Below are positions 38,370-46,357 of a DNA stretch of 64,000 nucleotides, one piece after another. Position 1 is the first letter of the stretch, and the number at the start of each line of letters is the position of its first letter. Under the pieces are notes generated by a model. It saw only the letters and a program-made list of their open reading frames with translations. It was not told where the DNA came from and did not search any database. Source of the stretch: Rubrobacter marinus. GTDB taxonomy: Bacteria; Actinomycetota; Rubrobacteria; Rubrobacterales; Rubrobacteraceae. The stretch lies in contig NZ_CP045121.1 in NCBI RefSeq assembly GCF_011492965.1, positions 3,968,001-4,032,000 of the forward strand. Reading direction: 5' to 3'. The position numbers and the translations under genes are program-made.

Positions 38370-41261
38370 CTAGCGCTTCCCCGTGAGGACGAAGGGCGCC
38401 CAGTAGTAGGGGTGCGGGTATCCCTTCTTGATCTCCAGTTGCGCGGCGCGCAGGGCGGCGGCCCTTCCCTCTCCTTCTCGCAGCCGCCGGTACCAGTCGC
38501 GCATCAACGAGGCCGTCGTCTCGTCCTGCACCAGCCACAAGCTGACCACGAGCGTGGCCGCCCCTGCGCCGAGGAACGCCCGGGTGAGGCCGATCACCTC
38601 GTCGCCCCCGATCACCTCGTTCCGCCCCGATTCGCAGGCGCTCAGGACGACCAGGGCGCCGGGTAGGTCGAGGTCCATCGCGTCGGCGGCGGTCAGCCAA
38701 CCGTCGTGCAGCTTGAGGGAGGAGAACATCGGGTTGTCGGAGCGTAACAGGCCGTGACACGCCAGGTGCAGGGCGTCGCAGCCGGCCGGCTCGCTCCGCA
38801 GGGAGACCAGAGTGGCCCGACTCCCGTCGCGTATCTCGGCCCCCGGGAGTTGCTCCGCGACGGCGCGGGCTTCGAGCATCGCGGCCGGTATCAGGGGGTC
38901 TTCTACGCCGAGGACCAGGGCCCTGCCCGAGTCGGCGGGCACCCTCTCCTGGCAGAGCGCGTACACTGTCGCGCTCGGAGCGTAGGAGACCTCGAAACGC
39001 TCGATCAGGTACCGCTCGCCGTCGAACAGGGCGTGGAAGGGCACCTGGTGGAGCAGGCCGTGGGGCACGACGGCGAGCTCCGGCGCGGAAACGCCGCCTT
39101 TGCAGGCGAGGCTCTCTGCCTCCTCGAGAAATGGTTCGAGCGGCGCCGCCACTTCGGCATAGAGCGCGGCCAGTACCTGCCGCGCCGACCTTTCGAGCAG
39201 CGCCATGTGCCGGCCGGCCAACCCCGCGCCCAGGCGGATGCGGTCCCACTGCACCATCAGGCGTCGCAAGAGGCGCTGTACCGCAGACGCCGAGCCGAGG
39301 TGCCGGGCGACGCGAACGCGGCCCCGAGCGTTGACGAACGCCATGATCTCGTCTCCGACGACGTGGTAGGCGACCAGGGTTACGTCGGGGGACAGAGCGC
39401 CCAGCGTGTCCTCCAGCGGCTCGGAGGCCACAAACGGATCTGGGGCGGTGGCCGGCACTTGTAGCCGCAGCAGGCTGATCTCCCGCTCCAGCTCGGCGGC
39501 CCGAGCGTGCAGATCCGTCGGAGACGCCTGGTGCTCGCCGTCGGCGGGGATGCCGAGCAACTCGTTGTAGGTAGCGTTGAGGTCGGCCTGCAGGGCCCGG
39601 AGCCGTCCCTCCGACTCGGGGTCCGCGAACACCCCCCTCTCCTTCTCGGCGACGCCGACGAGCAGGTCCACCAGCCCGCGGGACTTTGCCCGCTCGGCCA
39701 CGGCGAACGCCCGCCGGACGTCCGCCTCGCCCCGATCGAGGTTGACCTGCAACAGGCCCTCGTAAGCGGCGGTCTTGTCCCTCAAGAACGATGCGCGCAT
39801 GGCGTCCTGAGCGACGGTGCCGCGCAGGCGTTCGATCTCTTCCACCGCCGCCTCCAGCAGGGCCCGTGCCTCCTCGTCGCGACCCTGCAACCGACGCAGG
39901 CGGCCCAGCCGTTCGTTCGACCGGTAGCGCAGTTGCGGCAGCGCCAACCGATCCGCGAGCCGCCGGGCCTCTTGAAGGGAAGCCTCGGCCTCGGCCGCGT
40001 CCGTCAGCAGATCCGCGAGACGCAGGTGGGAGTAGAAGAGTTGTACCGGCAGGTCTTCCCCCGAGATGAGATCCAGCGCTCGGCGCACCAGCGCCAGGGC
40101 GGCTTCGCGATCCCCTGAGCTTCTAGCAGGGAGGCCCGTTCCAGCACTACACCGGAGAGCAGCGGGACGTTGCCGGCGGCGGCGAACAGGGTGGCGGCCT
40201 CGGCGAGCACCCCCTCGGCCTCTTCGAACTCCCACCGGGCGGTCAAGGCCGAGCCCATGCCCACAACGCCTGCGCCCGCTCGTGCGCCATCCCGCGGTCT
40301 TCAGCAAGCCCTCGGATTCCCGGTAGGCCGCCAGCGCCTCGGAGTACAGGTTGAGCGCAAGGTACGCGTCAGCCAGGTGGCGCAGGAGAAGGTGCTTGTC
40401 CGCCAACGCTTCGAGGGAGTCGAGCGGGCGACGTGCCTGCGTGAGGGCGTTGAGGCTGCGAGTGTAGTTGCCGAGACGCAGGTGGGCCGCCCCGATGTTG
40501 ACGAGGGTCTTGGCATAAGACAGGGTAAGACCGGCCTCCCCGAAGATGCGGGCGGCGGCTTCGTGGGCCTCCAGGGCCTCGCTGCCTCGGCCGAGGTGCC
40601 AGAGGACGTTGCCCCTGTTGCCCAGGATCTCGCCGAGGTGCTCGGTCATGCCGAGGGCCTGGTACCGCTCTTCGGCGGACGCGTAGGCGCCGAGAGCTTC
40701 TTCGTAGCGGCCCATGTACTCGTGGCACACGCCGAGGTTCTGGTTCACGAGCGCGGCCAGTAGGTCCCGCTGCTCCCCCGTCGGAGAGAGCGCGAGCTCG
40801 CCCTTGCCGTCCAGGGCGTCCAGAACGGCTCGCCCGGCGTCGAGAGCCTCCTGGTACCGTCCCAGCAGGAGAAGCGCGTCCATCTTCCCCACGTTGGTGC
40901 GCACCGCCTCCAGGTTCATCCCGAGGGCGACGTATCCGTCGTGAGCGGCTCTGGTGAGGAGAAGATCCTTCTCGAACTCGCCGTTCGCGTTGTGCGATCC
41001 GGCGCGTATGTAGTTCGCTCTTGGCACGGCGGAGGGCGCGCGAGCCCTCTCGGCCAGCTCGACGCAGAGCTCGGCGATCCGGCGGGCCCTGGCCGGATCG
41101 CTCCCCAACGAGTCGTCGGCGACGTCGAGCAGCCGACTCAGCCCTTCCGCGTTCAGCAGCCCGGCGCCGCGCAGAAACGCCGCCTGTCCCTCGGGCGTGG
41201 GCAGGGCCAGCAGCTCCTCGACGACGGCGGGCGCTACCCCGTTGCCGGAGGGCTCGGCCAT
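38370..41261 (-). CDS. TPR-CHAT caspase-like protease (locally frameshifted)
   Basis: Cytoplasmic protein of about 964 residues: N-terminal TPR-like helical repeats (for example LGVCHEYMGRYEEALGAYAS, RGNVLWHLGRGSEALEAHEA, IGAAHLRLGNYTRSLNALTQ) through about residue 500, then a C-terminal CHAT domain. The caspase-like dyad is intact: His in DALHLACHGLL (about 836) and Cys in VVLSACESG (about 876), with the usual GLTRAFLGAGAATLVVSLW after it. Between about 40112 and 40293 the frame is scrambled: three missing G/C (40291-40293, 40260-40262, 40112-40115) cancel out, so the frame stays open but about 60 residues are wrong; the true stretch includes GMGSALTARWEFEEAEGVLA. It starts 3 bp after the small gene 41265-41888. 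Confidence 0.9.
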   Translation of the reverse strand: MAEPSGNGVAPAVVEELLALPTPEGQAAFLRGAGLLNAEGLSRLLDVADDSLGSDPARARRIAELCVELAERARAPSAVPRANYIRAGSHNANGEFEKDLLLTRAAHDGYVALGMNLEAVRTNVGKMDALLLLGRYQEALDAGRAVLDALDGKGELALSPTGEQRDLLAALVNQNLGVCHEYMGRYEEALGAYASAEERYQALGMTEHLGEILGNRGNVLWHLGRGSEALEAHEAAARIFGEAGLTLSYAKTLVNIGAAHLRLGNYTRSLNALTQARRPLDSLEALADKHLLLRHLADAYLALNLYSEALAAYRESEGLLKTAGWRTSGRRRCGHGLGLDRPVGVRRGRGGARRGRHPVRRRRQRPAALRCSAGTGLPARSSGDREAALALVRRALDLISGEDLPVQLFYSHLRLADLLTDAAEAEASLQEARRLADRLALPQLRYRSNERLGRLRRLQGRDEEARALLEAAVEEIERLRGTVAQDAMRASFLRDKTAAYEGLLQVNLDRGEADVRRAFAVAERAKSRGLVDLLVGVAEKERGVFADPESEGRLRALQADLNATYNELLGIPADGEHQASPTDLHARAAELEREISLLRLQVPATAPDPFVASEPLEDTLGALSPDVTLVAYHVVGDEIMAFVNARGRVRVARHLGSASAVQRLLRRLMVQWDRIRLGAGLAGRHMALLERSARQVLAALYAEVAAPLEPFLEEAESLACKGGVSAPELAVVPHGLLHQVPFHALFDGERYLIERFEVSYAPSATVYALCQERVPADSGRALVLGVEDPLIPAAMLEARAVAEQLPGAEIRDGSRATLVSLRSEPAGCDALHLACHGLLRSDNPMFSSLKLHDGWLTAADAMDLDLPGALVVLSACESGRNEVIGGDEVIGLTRAFLGAGAATLVVSLWLVQDETTASLMRDWYRRLREGEGRAAALRAAQLEIKKGYPHPYYWAPFVLTGKR

Positions 41262-41264
41262 CGC

Positions 41265-41888
41265 TTACAGGCGGAGCTCTACGGCCGGGATCTGGATCTC
41301 GACCCGCTCGCCGCTCACGAGGATCTCGTACTCGCCGGGGACGACGGACTCGAAGACGAACTCGCCGAGCTCGTCGGTCGTGGTTATGCCGGCCTCGCGC
41401 TCGCCGCTCAGGAGCTGAACGCTGAAGGTGGCGGGCTCCGCCTCACCGGCGGGGAAGACCTGGCCGTCGAGGTCCAGGCGGCCGTCGCGCGGGCGCCGGA
41501 GGACGTTCAAGACGACGTCGGCGGCGTCGGTGGTGTAGGTGAACTGGCCCTGGGTCTCCTGCGCTCCGGCGGACCGCACGCCGAAAGCCGGCTGCACGCC
41601 GCCCTCGAAAGAGAGCTTCGCGACCAGGCGCCGGAAGAGGTTGGGTCTCCGACCCTCCGCGAACGCTTCGAACCGGCGCTCGAGCTTCTCGCGCACCTCC
41701 GGGGGCGGCGAGTCGAAGACGGTCCCCTCGCTGACCCGGGCGAACGCCCGCAGCCACTCGACCTCGGCGAGGGTCTCCTCGTCGGCGTCCCTCATCTGCT
41801 CCTCGACGACCCTCGCCTCCTCCTCGGGGAGACGACCCTCGACCCAGTCGGCGAGGCGGTCGAAGGCGATCTTTCTGGGCTGCGTCAT
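41265..41888 (-). CDS. Small protein between sigma factor and CHAT protease; possible sigma-factor antagonist
   Basis: 207 residues, no signal peptide or membrane helix. Residues 1-95 are acidic and helical (FDRLADWVEGRLPEEEARVV), in the style of anti-sigma N-domains but without the HxxxCxxC zinc motif. Residues about 125-207 form a carboxypeptidase-regulatory/transthyretin-like beta-sandwich (TTTDELGEFVFESVVPGEYE). ATG at 41888 with GAGAAGAGG upstream. The upstream open frame to 42197 is low-complexity. Wedged between the sigma factor and the protease in one operon; the antagonist role is an inference. Confidence 0.75.
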   Translation of the reverse strand: MTQPRKIAFDRLADWVEGRLPEEEARVVEEQMRDADEETLAEVEWLRAFARVSEGTVFDSPPPEVREKLERRFEAFAEGRRPNLFRRLVAKLSFEGGVQPAFGVRSAGAQETQGQFTYTTDAADVVLNVLRRPRDGRLDLDGQVFPAGEAEPATFSVQLLSGEREAGITTTDELGEFVFESVVPGEYEILVSGERVEIQIPAVELRL

Positions 41889-42010
41889 CCTCTTCTCCCC
41901 GAGATACTCTAAGGACCCTCGTCCCCCATGAATGCTAGCAGAGCTGCCGAAAGATACGCGCGTTCGACGTATCTTCGGGAAGTTCCTTTCCGCCGCCCGG
42001 CCGGCGCGGC

Positions 42011-42655
42011 TTACGGGGCGTTCAGGGCCTGCTTGAGGCTCTTGAGGCAGCGGGCGCGGGTGGGGCCGATGCTGCCGACGGGCATGTTCAAGCGTTCGGC
42101 CACCTCGGCGTAGGAGGGCTGGGTCTCGTCGAAGTAGAGCGCGGTCAGGAGCCTCCGGCAGGGCTCGTTGAGCAGGGAGAGGCCCTGGTTCAGCCACTCG
42201 GTCGTCTCCCAGTGCTCGACCGACTCGGTGCCCCCCTTGCCGACCAGCACCGCGCTGTCGGCGAGGTCCTCGCCCCTGTTGGGGCCCTCGCGGAGCCCGC
42301 GCTGCATGAGGCGCCAGGTGTGGCGGCGGGCCACGGTGGCGAGCCAGGGGCCGAGCCTGCTGTCCTCGCGCAGCGAGTCGAGGCTCTGGAGGAGGATGGT
42401 GAAGGTGATCTGGGAGACGTCCGCGGCGTCGTGGCGGGAGAGCCCGTAGCCGAGCGGTATGGAGAAGACCAGGCGCTCGTAGCGGTCCAGCACGGCGCTC
42501 CAGGCGCCGGCATCGCCCTCGCGGCAGGCTTCGATCAGGTCCCGATCCGAGCCGTACCCGGACGACCTCCTAGCGCGCGGCACCGGGCTCCCGGCTCCGA
42601 CGAACGCGGTGCTCGGCGCGACGCCGTTCCGCGCTCGTCGCCTTTGTAGCCGCAA
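42011..42655 (-). CDS. Sigma-70 family (ECF-type) sigma factor
   Basis: 214 residues. Region 2 is seen as LIEACREGDAGAWSAVLDRY, ERLVFSIPLGYGLSRHDAAD, VSQITFTILLQSLDSLRED and LGPWLATVARRHTWRLMQRG. Region 4 is LNEPCRRLLTALYFDETQPS, YAEVAERLNMPVGSIGPTRA and RCLKSLKQAL, the DNA-binding helix-turn-helix. The first 30 residues are basic and may be untranslated; a later start is possible. First gene of the sigma / small protein / CHAT operon. Confidence 0.85.
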   Translation of the reverse strand: MRLQRRRARNGVAPSTAFVGAGSPVPRARRSSGYGSDRDLIEACREGDAGAWSAVLDRYERLVFSIPLGYGLSRHDAADVSQITFTILLQSLDSLREDSRLGPWLATVARRHTWRLMQRGLREGPNRGEDLADSAVLVGKGGTESVEHWETTEWLNQGLSLLNEPCRRLLTALYFDETQPSYAEVAERLNMPVGSIGPTRARCLKSLKQALNAP

Positions 42656-42970
42656 CAGGATGCATGGGGCCGACTTTACACCAAACCCCGCGGCTCCGAA
42701 TCGGCGAGAAAGAGCGCGAAAACCCCGGGCTGGAGCCGCGAAAACGCCCTACAAAACGCCGAGGAGAGGCGCGTCGGCCAGGAATTTCATGGGCTGAGGT
42801 CCGGCCGAGGAAGCCCTGAATAAGACGATTCTAACGCACCTCTAACGCCACTCTCGCTTCCGGCGCTCGGCGAGTCGGTAAGATCCGAGAGACCAGCCGC
42901 AGGCCTGCCATCGAAAGGATGCCCCAACGAACCTCCGGCGAGTAGCGGCCCCTCCCCTCCCGAAGGTCCC
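42656..42970. other. Divergent intergenic region with phased repeats
   Basis: 315 bp between the sigma factor gene and the secreted-protein gene at 42971. TCTAACGCACC (42830-42840) and TCTAACGCCAC (42841-42851) are adjacent 11-bp direct repeats on the strand of the downstream gene, about 130 bp before its start. No gene seen. Confidence 0.5.
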
Positions 42971-43576
42971 GTGAAGAACGCGGCGCTCATCGTCGCGGTG
43001 TTCGCGTTGCCCCTGATCCTCGCCGCCTTCGCCGTGGGATGGGCCCTCTCCGGCTCGGGGCCGGGCAGACCGGGGGCGACGGCACCGCCCCCCCAGGCGC
43101 CCGTGGCTTCTACGACGCCGGCGGAGGAGCCCGTCCCCTCCGCCGTCCCGGAAGCGGACGTCCCCGGCAGCGACCCCGACGGTCTCCCCCGCTACCCGGG
43201 CTCGACGCGCGTCGCGTACCGGCACGAGAAGCTCGACGGCCTCGCGAGGACGAGCGCGGAGTACGCCTCCGACGCCGATCCGGACGAGATCCGGGCGTTC
43301 TACCGCGGGGTCTTCCACTCCAGGGGCTGGACGGTCGCGGACCTCGATTTCTCGCCCGAGGAGTGGTACTTCTTCGTCGTGAGGGACGAGCGGGAGGCCT
43401 TAGTCCAGATTCAAGCGCTCCGTAGCCCCGTCGTCGTGGAGATCGAGCTGACCGGCCCCGACGGCGAGGCCGCGCCCCCGCAACCCGCGCGCCCTGCCCC
43501 GGCGACCCAACAGCACGTGGTCGACGATGACGGGGACGATCCGGAGGGAGCGGACGACTACTACGAGGACGACTGA
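42971..43576 (+). CDS. Secreted or membrane-anchored acidic protein, unknown function
   Basis: 201 residues. N-terminal hydrophobic segment (ALIVAVFALPLILAAFAVGWAL) acts as signal anchor, followed by a Pro/Ala/Glu linker. A compact central domain (LPRYPGSTRVAYRHEKLDGL to EWYFFVVRDEREALVQIQA) resembles small domains found in actinobacterial surface proteins. The tail is very acidic (DDDGDDPEGADDYYEDD). GTG start at 42971. Its 3' end overlaps by 16 bp the convergent response regulator gene. Confidence 0.7.
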   Translation: MKNAALIVAVFALPLILAAFAVGWALSGSGPGRPGATAPPPQAPVASTTPAEEPVPSAVPEADVPGSDPDGLPRYPGSTRVAYRHEKLDGLARTSAEYASDADPDEIRAFYRGVFHSRGWTVADLDFSPEEWYFFVVRDEREALVQIQALRSPVVVEIELTGPDGEAAPPQPARPAPATQQHVVDDDGDDPEGADDYYEDD

Positions 43577-44250
43577 GAATCGGCCGGCGGGTCGAAGCGG
43601 TAGCCGACGCCGCGCACGGTGGAGATGAGGGAGGGCTCGCCCGAGCGGTCGATCTTGCTGCGCAGGTAGCGCACGTAGACGTTGAGGACGTTCGAGCCGG
43701 GGTCGAAGGCGTAGTCCCAGACGGCCGAGAGGATCTGCTGGCGCGAGAGAACCTGGCGGGGGTTTCGCATCAGAAACTCCAGGAGGGCGAACTCCCTGCT
43801 GGAGAGCTCGATCTCCTTCCCGCCGCGCCACACGCGGTGGGAGAGGAGGTTGACCCGGAGGTCTCCCGCCTCGAGCTGCGAGCCGGTCGGCTCGGCGCGG
43901 CGGCCGAGCGCCCCCATCCTCGCCAACAGCTCCTCGAAGGCGAAGGGCTTGGTCACGTAGTCGTCGGCCCCGGCGTTGAGGGCGCTGACCTTGTTCTCCA
44001 GGTCGTCGCGGGCCGTCAGCATCAGCACCGGCACCTCGGGTCGCACGGCCCGTATGCGCGCCAGAACCTGGTGGCCGTCCCGCCCCGGCAGCGAGATGTC
44101 CAGCAGGACGAAGTCCACCGTCCGGTCCATCGCGAGCGCGATGCCGTCCTCGCCGTTGTCCGCGCTGACGACCAGATCCCCGTGCGCGGCGAAGCCGCGC
44201 TCGAGGGCGCGCACGATCGGAGCCTCGTCTTCTATCACCAGGATCTTCAT
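43561..44250 (-). CDS. OmpR-family response regulator
   Basis: 229 residues: receiver domain with MKILVIEDEAP, phospho-Asp in VDFVLLDISLPGRDG, Thr in VLMLTARDDLENK and Lys in DDYVTKPFAFEEL. This is followed by a winged-helix DNA-binding domain (LSSREFALLEFLMRNPRQVL, VYVRYLRSKIDR, VRGVGYRF). Divergent from its likely kinase at 44321. It could be the protein that binds the 11-bp-phased repeats found near both flanking secreted-protein genes, though this is inferred only. Confidence 0.93.
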   Translation of the reverse strand: MKILVIEDEAPIVRALERGFAAHGDLVVSADNGEDGIALAMDRTVDFVLLDISLPGRDGHQVLARIRAVRPEVPVLMLTARDDLENKVSALNAGADDYVTKPFAFEELLARMGALGRRAEPTGSQLEAGDLRVNLLSHRVWRGGKEIELSSREFALLEFLMRNPRQVLSRQQILSAVWDYAFDPGSNVLNVYVRYLRSKIDRSGEPSLISTVRGVGYRFDPPADSQSSS

Positions 44251-44266
44251 AGTTTCGAACCCGGAG

Positions 44267-44293
44267 TATAATGCACGTTCTTTGAAAGAACGT
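44267..44293 (+). promoter_or_regulatory. Divergent promoter with TATAAT box and 19-bp palindrome
   Basis: TATAAT at 44267-44272 is followed at once by ACGTTCTTTGAAAGAACGT (44275-44293), a perfect inverted repeat with 9-bp arms around one base. It lies in the 70-bp gap between the divergent regulator and kinase genes, a good place for an operator. Confidence 0.6.
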
Positions 44294-44320
44294 ACGGCGT
44301 AGGGACCCGGGGGGTACGGA

Positions 44321-45790
44321 GTGTCCTGGCTCGAGTGGCTCGGTAGGATATGGTCTCAGCCTCTGCGCGTCGTGGTCGCGGCGGTGGGCGGCCTGCTCTG
44401 CGCGGTCGCCCTCGTCGGCGTGGTGGGGCTCGCGGTCAACGGGCGGGTCGAGGAGGTCACGGACAAGGCGCTCGGGTACGACGTGGAGGTAGAAGACCAC
44501 GGCGACGACCTCCGGGTCGCCGTGCTGGACGTCCGCCACTACCACCGCAACCTGGCCTTCGTCGGGGGGTCCCGCGGCGGCCTGCGGGCCTACGAGGACG
44601 CTTACGCGCGGCTGCTCCAGGAGATCGACGAGCTGGAGGAGATCGGCATCACGGAGCCCGGCGTGGCGCAGCCGGAGGAGATGCGCCGCGCCGCCGAGGA
44701 GTACTACGGAGTCTTCCGGCCGTCGCTCGACCTTCGCGACTCGGACCCCGAGGCGTTCACGGAGGCCAGCGACCGGGGTCTGGCGTTGCTCGGGGCGCTC
44801 GAGGAGCAGGCGCAAGAGATAGACCGGCTCGGCGAGGAGCTCTCGGCGGAGTCTCTGGGGGCGGTGGACCGCGCCAACGCGAACGCGCGGCTCCTCCTTA
44901 TAGCGGTCATGATCGGGCTCTTCCTGATGGGGGCCGCCCTGGCCTACGCCGTGGTGCGCGTGGTCGGCGAGCTCAGGCGGTTGTACGCCGGGCAGCGGGA
45001 GGCCGCGGCGGCGCTCGCCCGGGCCTCCAAGGCCAAGACGGATTTCCTCGCCGACGCCTCGCACGAGCTCAGGACGCCCCTCACCGTGCTGCGCGTCAAC
45101 GCCGAGGTGGGCAAGCAGATGGACCGCGACTGCGAGCACGGCGAGATCCTGGAGGAGATCCTGCAGGAGTCCGACCGCATGTCCCGGCTGGTCGAGGACC
45201 TCCTGTTCCTTGCCCGCTCGGACTCGGCCTCGCTGCCGATGAAGGCCGAGGTCGTGAGCGCGGAGCCCTTCCTCGCAGAGCTGGCCGGGCGGGTGCAAGT
45301 GCTCGTGCGCGAGCGGGGGGCCGAGCCCCACGTCGAGGTACTGGAAGGCCAGGAACGGCTGCGCATCGATCCGGGCCAGATCGAGCAGGCCGTCCTGATC
45401 CTCGCGGACAACGCCGCAAAGTACGGCACGCCCGGCGGGACGGTCTCGCTCTCCTCCTTCGCGGGCTACGGCGAGCTCTGCATCGAGGTCGCCGACGAGG
45501 GCCCGGGCATCCCGGAGGAGGACCTGCCCCACGTCTTCGAACGCTTCTACCGGGTGGACAAGGCCCGCAGCCGCAAACAAGGCGGCACGGGCCTCGGGCT
45601 CCCCATCGCCAAGACCATCGTCGAGGCGCACGGGGGACGCATCGAGGCCGAGAGCCGCGCCGGCGAAGGCACCACGATGAGGATCTGCCTGCCCCTGGTC
45701 GCCGACCTCCCATCCACCCCTACAGGTAGCCACCGACAAGGATTAGGGAGCGGCGTCAACGACGGGCTACGGCTCGAACCTCCGCGTTAG
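44321..45790 (+). CDS. Sensor histidine kinase paired with the OmpR-type regulator
   Basis: 489 residues. TM helix at about 17-40 (VVVAAVGGLLCAVALVGVVGL), helical extracytoplasmic domain (about 40-185), TM helix at about 188-210 (LLIAVMIGLFLMGAALAYAV), HisKA with FLADASHELRTPLTVL, and HATPase with N box ILADNAAKYG, G1 ADEGPGI and G2 GTGLGLPIAKTIVEAHGG. GTG start at 44321. The stop codon lies inside the palindrome 45786-45801. Confidence 0.92.
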   Translation: MSWLEWLGRIWSQPLRVVVAAVGGLLCAVALVGVVGLAVNGRVEEVTDKALGYDVEVEDHGDDLRVAVLDVRHYHRNLAFVGGSRGGLRAYEDAYARLLQEIDELEEIGITEPGVAQPEEMRRAAEEYYGVFRPSLDLRDSDPEAFTEASDRGLALLGALEEQAQEIDRLGEELSAESLGAVDRANANARLLLIAVMIGLFLMGAALAYAVVRVVGELRRLYAGQREAAAALARASKAKTDFLADASHELRTPLTVLRVNAEVGKQMDRDCEHGEILEEILQESDRMSRLVEDLLFLARSDSASLPMKAEVVSAEPFLAELAGRVQVLVRERGAEPHVEVLEGQERLRIDPGQIEQAVLILADNAAKYGTPGGTVSLSSFAGYGELCIEVADEGPGIPEEDLPHVFERFYRVDKARSRKQGGTGLGLPIAKTIVEAHGGRIEAESRAGEGTTMRICLPLVADLPSTPTGSHRQGLGSGVNDGLRLEPPR

Positions 45791-45828
45791 AAGCTTCTAA
45801 CCGCTCGCAAACTCCCGTTTAACGCTCC
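45786..45828 (+). promoter_or_regulatory. Palindrome and phased repeats upstream of the acidic lipoprotein gene
   Basis: GTTAGAAGCTTCTAAC (45786-45801) is a perfect 16-bp palindrome. From 45796, units TCTAACCGCTC, GCAAACTCCCG and TTTAACGCTCC run in 11-bp steps toward the gene at 45884, like the arrays upstream of glycerate kinase and subtilisin. Confidence 0.5.
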
Positions 45829-45883
45829 CCGGCGAGAATGGTTTCACGTAAAAGAAACCCACCTTCGAAAGGGGCGACGGAAC

Positions 45884-46198
45884 ATGCGGATCCAAACGGG
45901 GAGCGGCCGAGCAACGAGGACGTCCATCTGGTTGGCGGCCCTGCTGGCGCTCGTCTTCATGACCGCGGCCTGCGGCGGGACGGGCACGCAGGAGAACGCG
46001 GGAGACGCCCCGCCCGCCAACGACGCCCCCGTCAACGATCAGGGCGAAGACCAGGCCGACGATCAAGCCGACGACGGGGGCGAAGACCAGGCCGAGGACG
46101 GTCAGGATGACCAGGCCGACGACCAGAGCGACGACCAGTCGGACGATCAGTCGGATGACCAGGGCGACGATCAGTCGGATGACGGGGACGACAACTGA
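45884..46198 (+). CDS. Acidic repeat lipoprotein
   Basis: 104 residues. Signal peptide with lipobox MTAAC (Cys at about residue 28), then a tail made almost only of Asp, Gln, Glu, Ser and Gly in a four-residue DDQ(S/A/G) period (about residues 55-100; underlying 12-bp tandem repeats at about 46105-46190). Expected to be a lipid-anchored, strongly negative surface chain, perhaps binding cations. The stop codon TGA (46196-46198) directly touches the left inverted repeat of the IS-like element, so the original C-terminus may have been lost. Confidence 0.7.
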   Translation: MRIQTGSGRATRTSIWLAALLALVFMTAACGGTGTQENAGDAPPANDAPVNDQGEDQADDQADDGGEDQAEDGQDDQADDQSDDQSDDQSDDQGDDQSDDGDDN

Positions 46199-46220
46199 GA
46201 GCCTGTTTTGCAGACTGGAA
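46199..46220 (+). repeat. Left terminal inverted repeat
   Basis: GAGCCTGTTTTGCAGACTGG; complementary to the copy at 47791-47811 with few mismatches. Starts immediately after the stop codon of the acidic lipoprotein. Confidence 0.75.
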
Positions 46221-46320
46221 GGTCGGGCCAGTTGAACGAGCATCAAAACGTGTTCACGGGCTTGGCATGTTGCCCGAAAACGCAAGTTTGTCGCCTCTTT
46301 GGGAGACCGAATTCGTAGAT

Positions 46321-46356
46321 TTGACAAACTCTTGTCAATATGACAGTATCTTGTCG
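46321..46356 (+). promoter_or_regulatory. MarR promoter/operator
   Basis: TTGACAA-ACTC-TTGTCAA (46321-46338) is a perfect inverted repeat whose left arm is also a consensus -35 box (TTGACA). A second half-site pair GACA...TGTC lies at 46342-46355. A -10-like CAGTAT sits near 46344. Arrangement fits autorepression. Confidence 0.65.
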
Positions 46357-46357
46357 T

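Noticed and set aside
43400-45739. A 779-residue minus-strand open frame
   Set aside because: Overlaps the response regulator in another frame and is antisense to the kinase; both real genes have full motif sets.
46105-46190. CRISPR-like short repeats
   Set aside because: The 12-bp repeats are coding (Asp/Gln) with no spacers; no cas gene is in the window.
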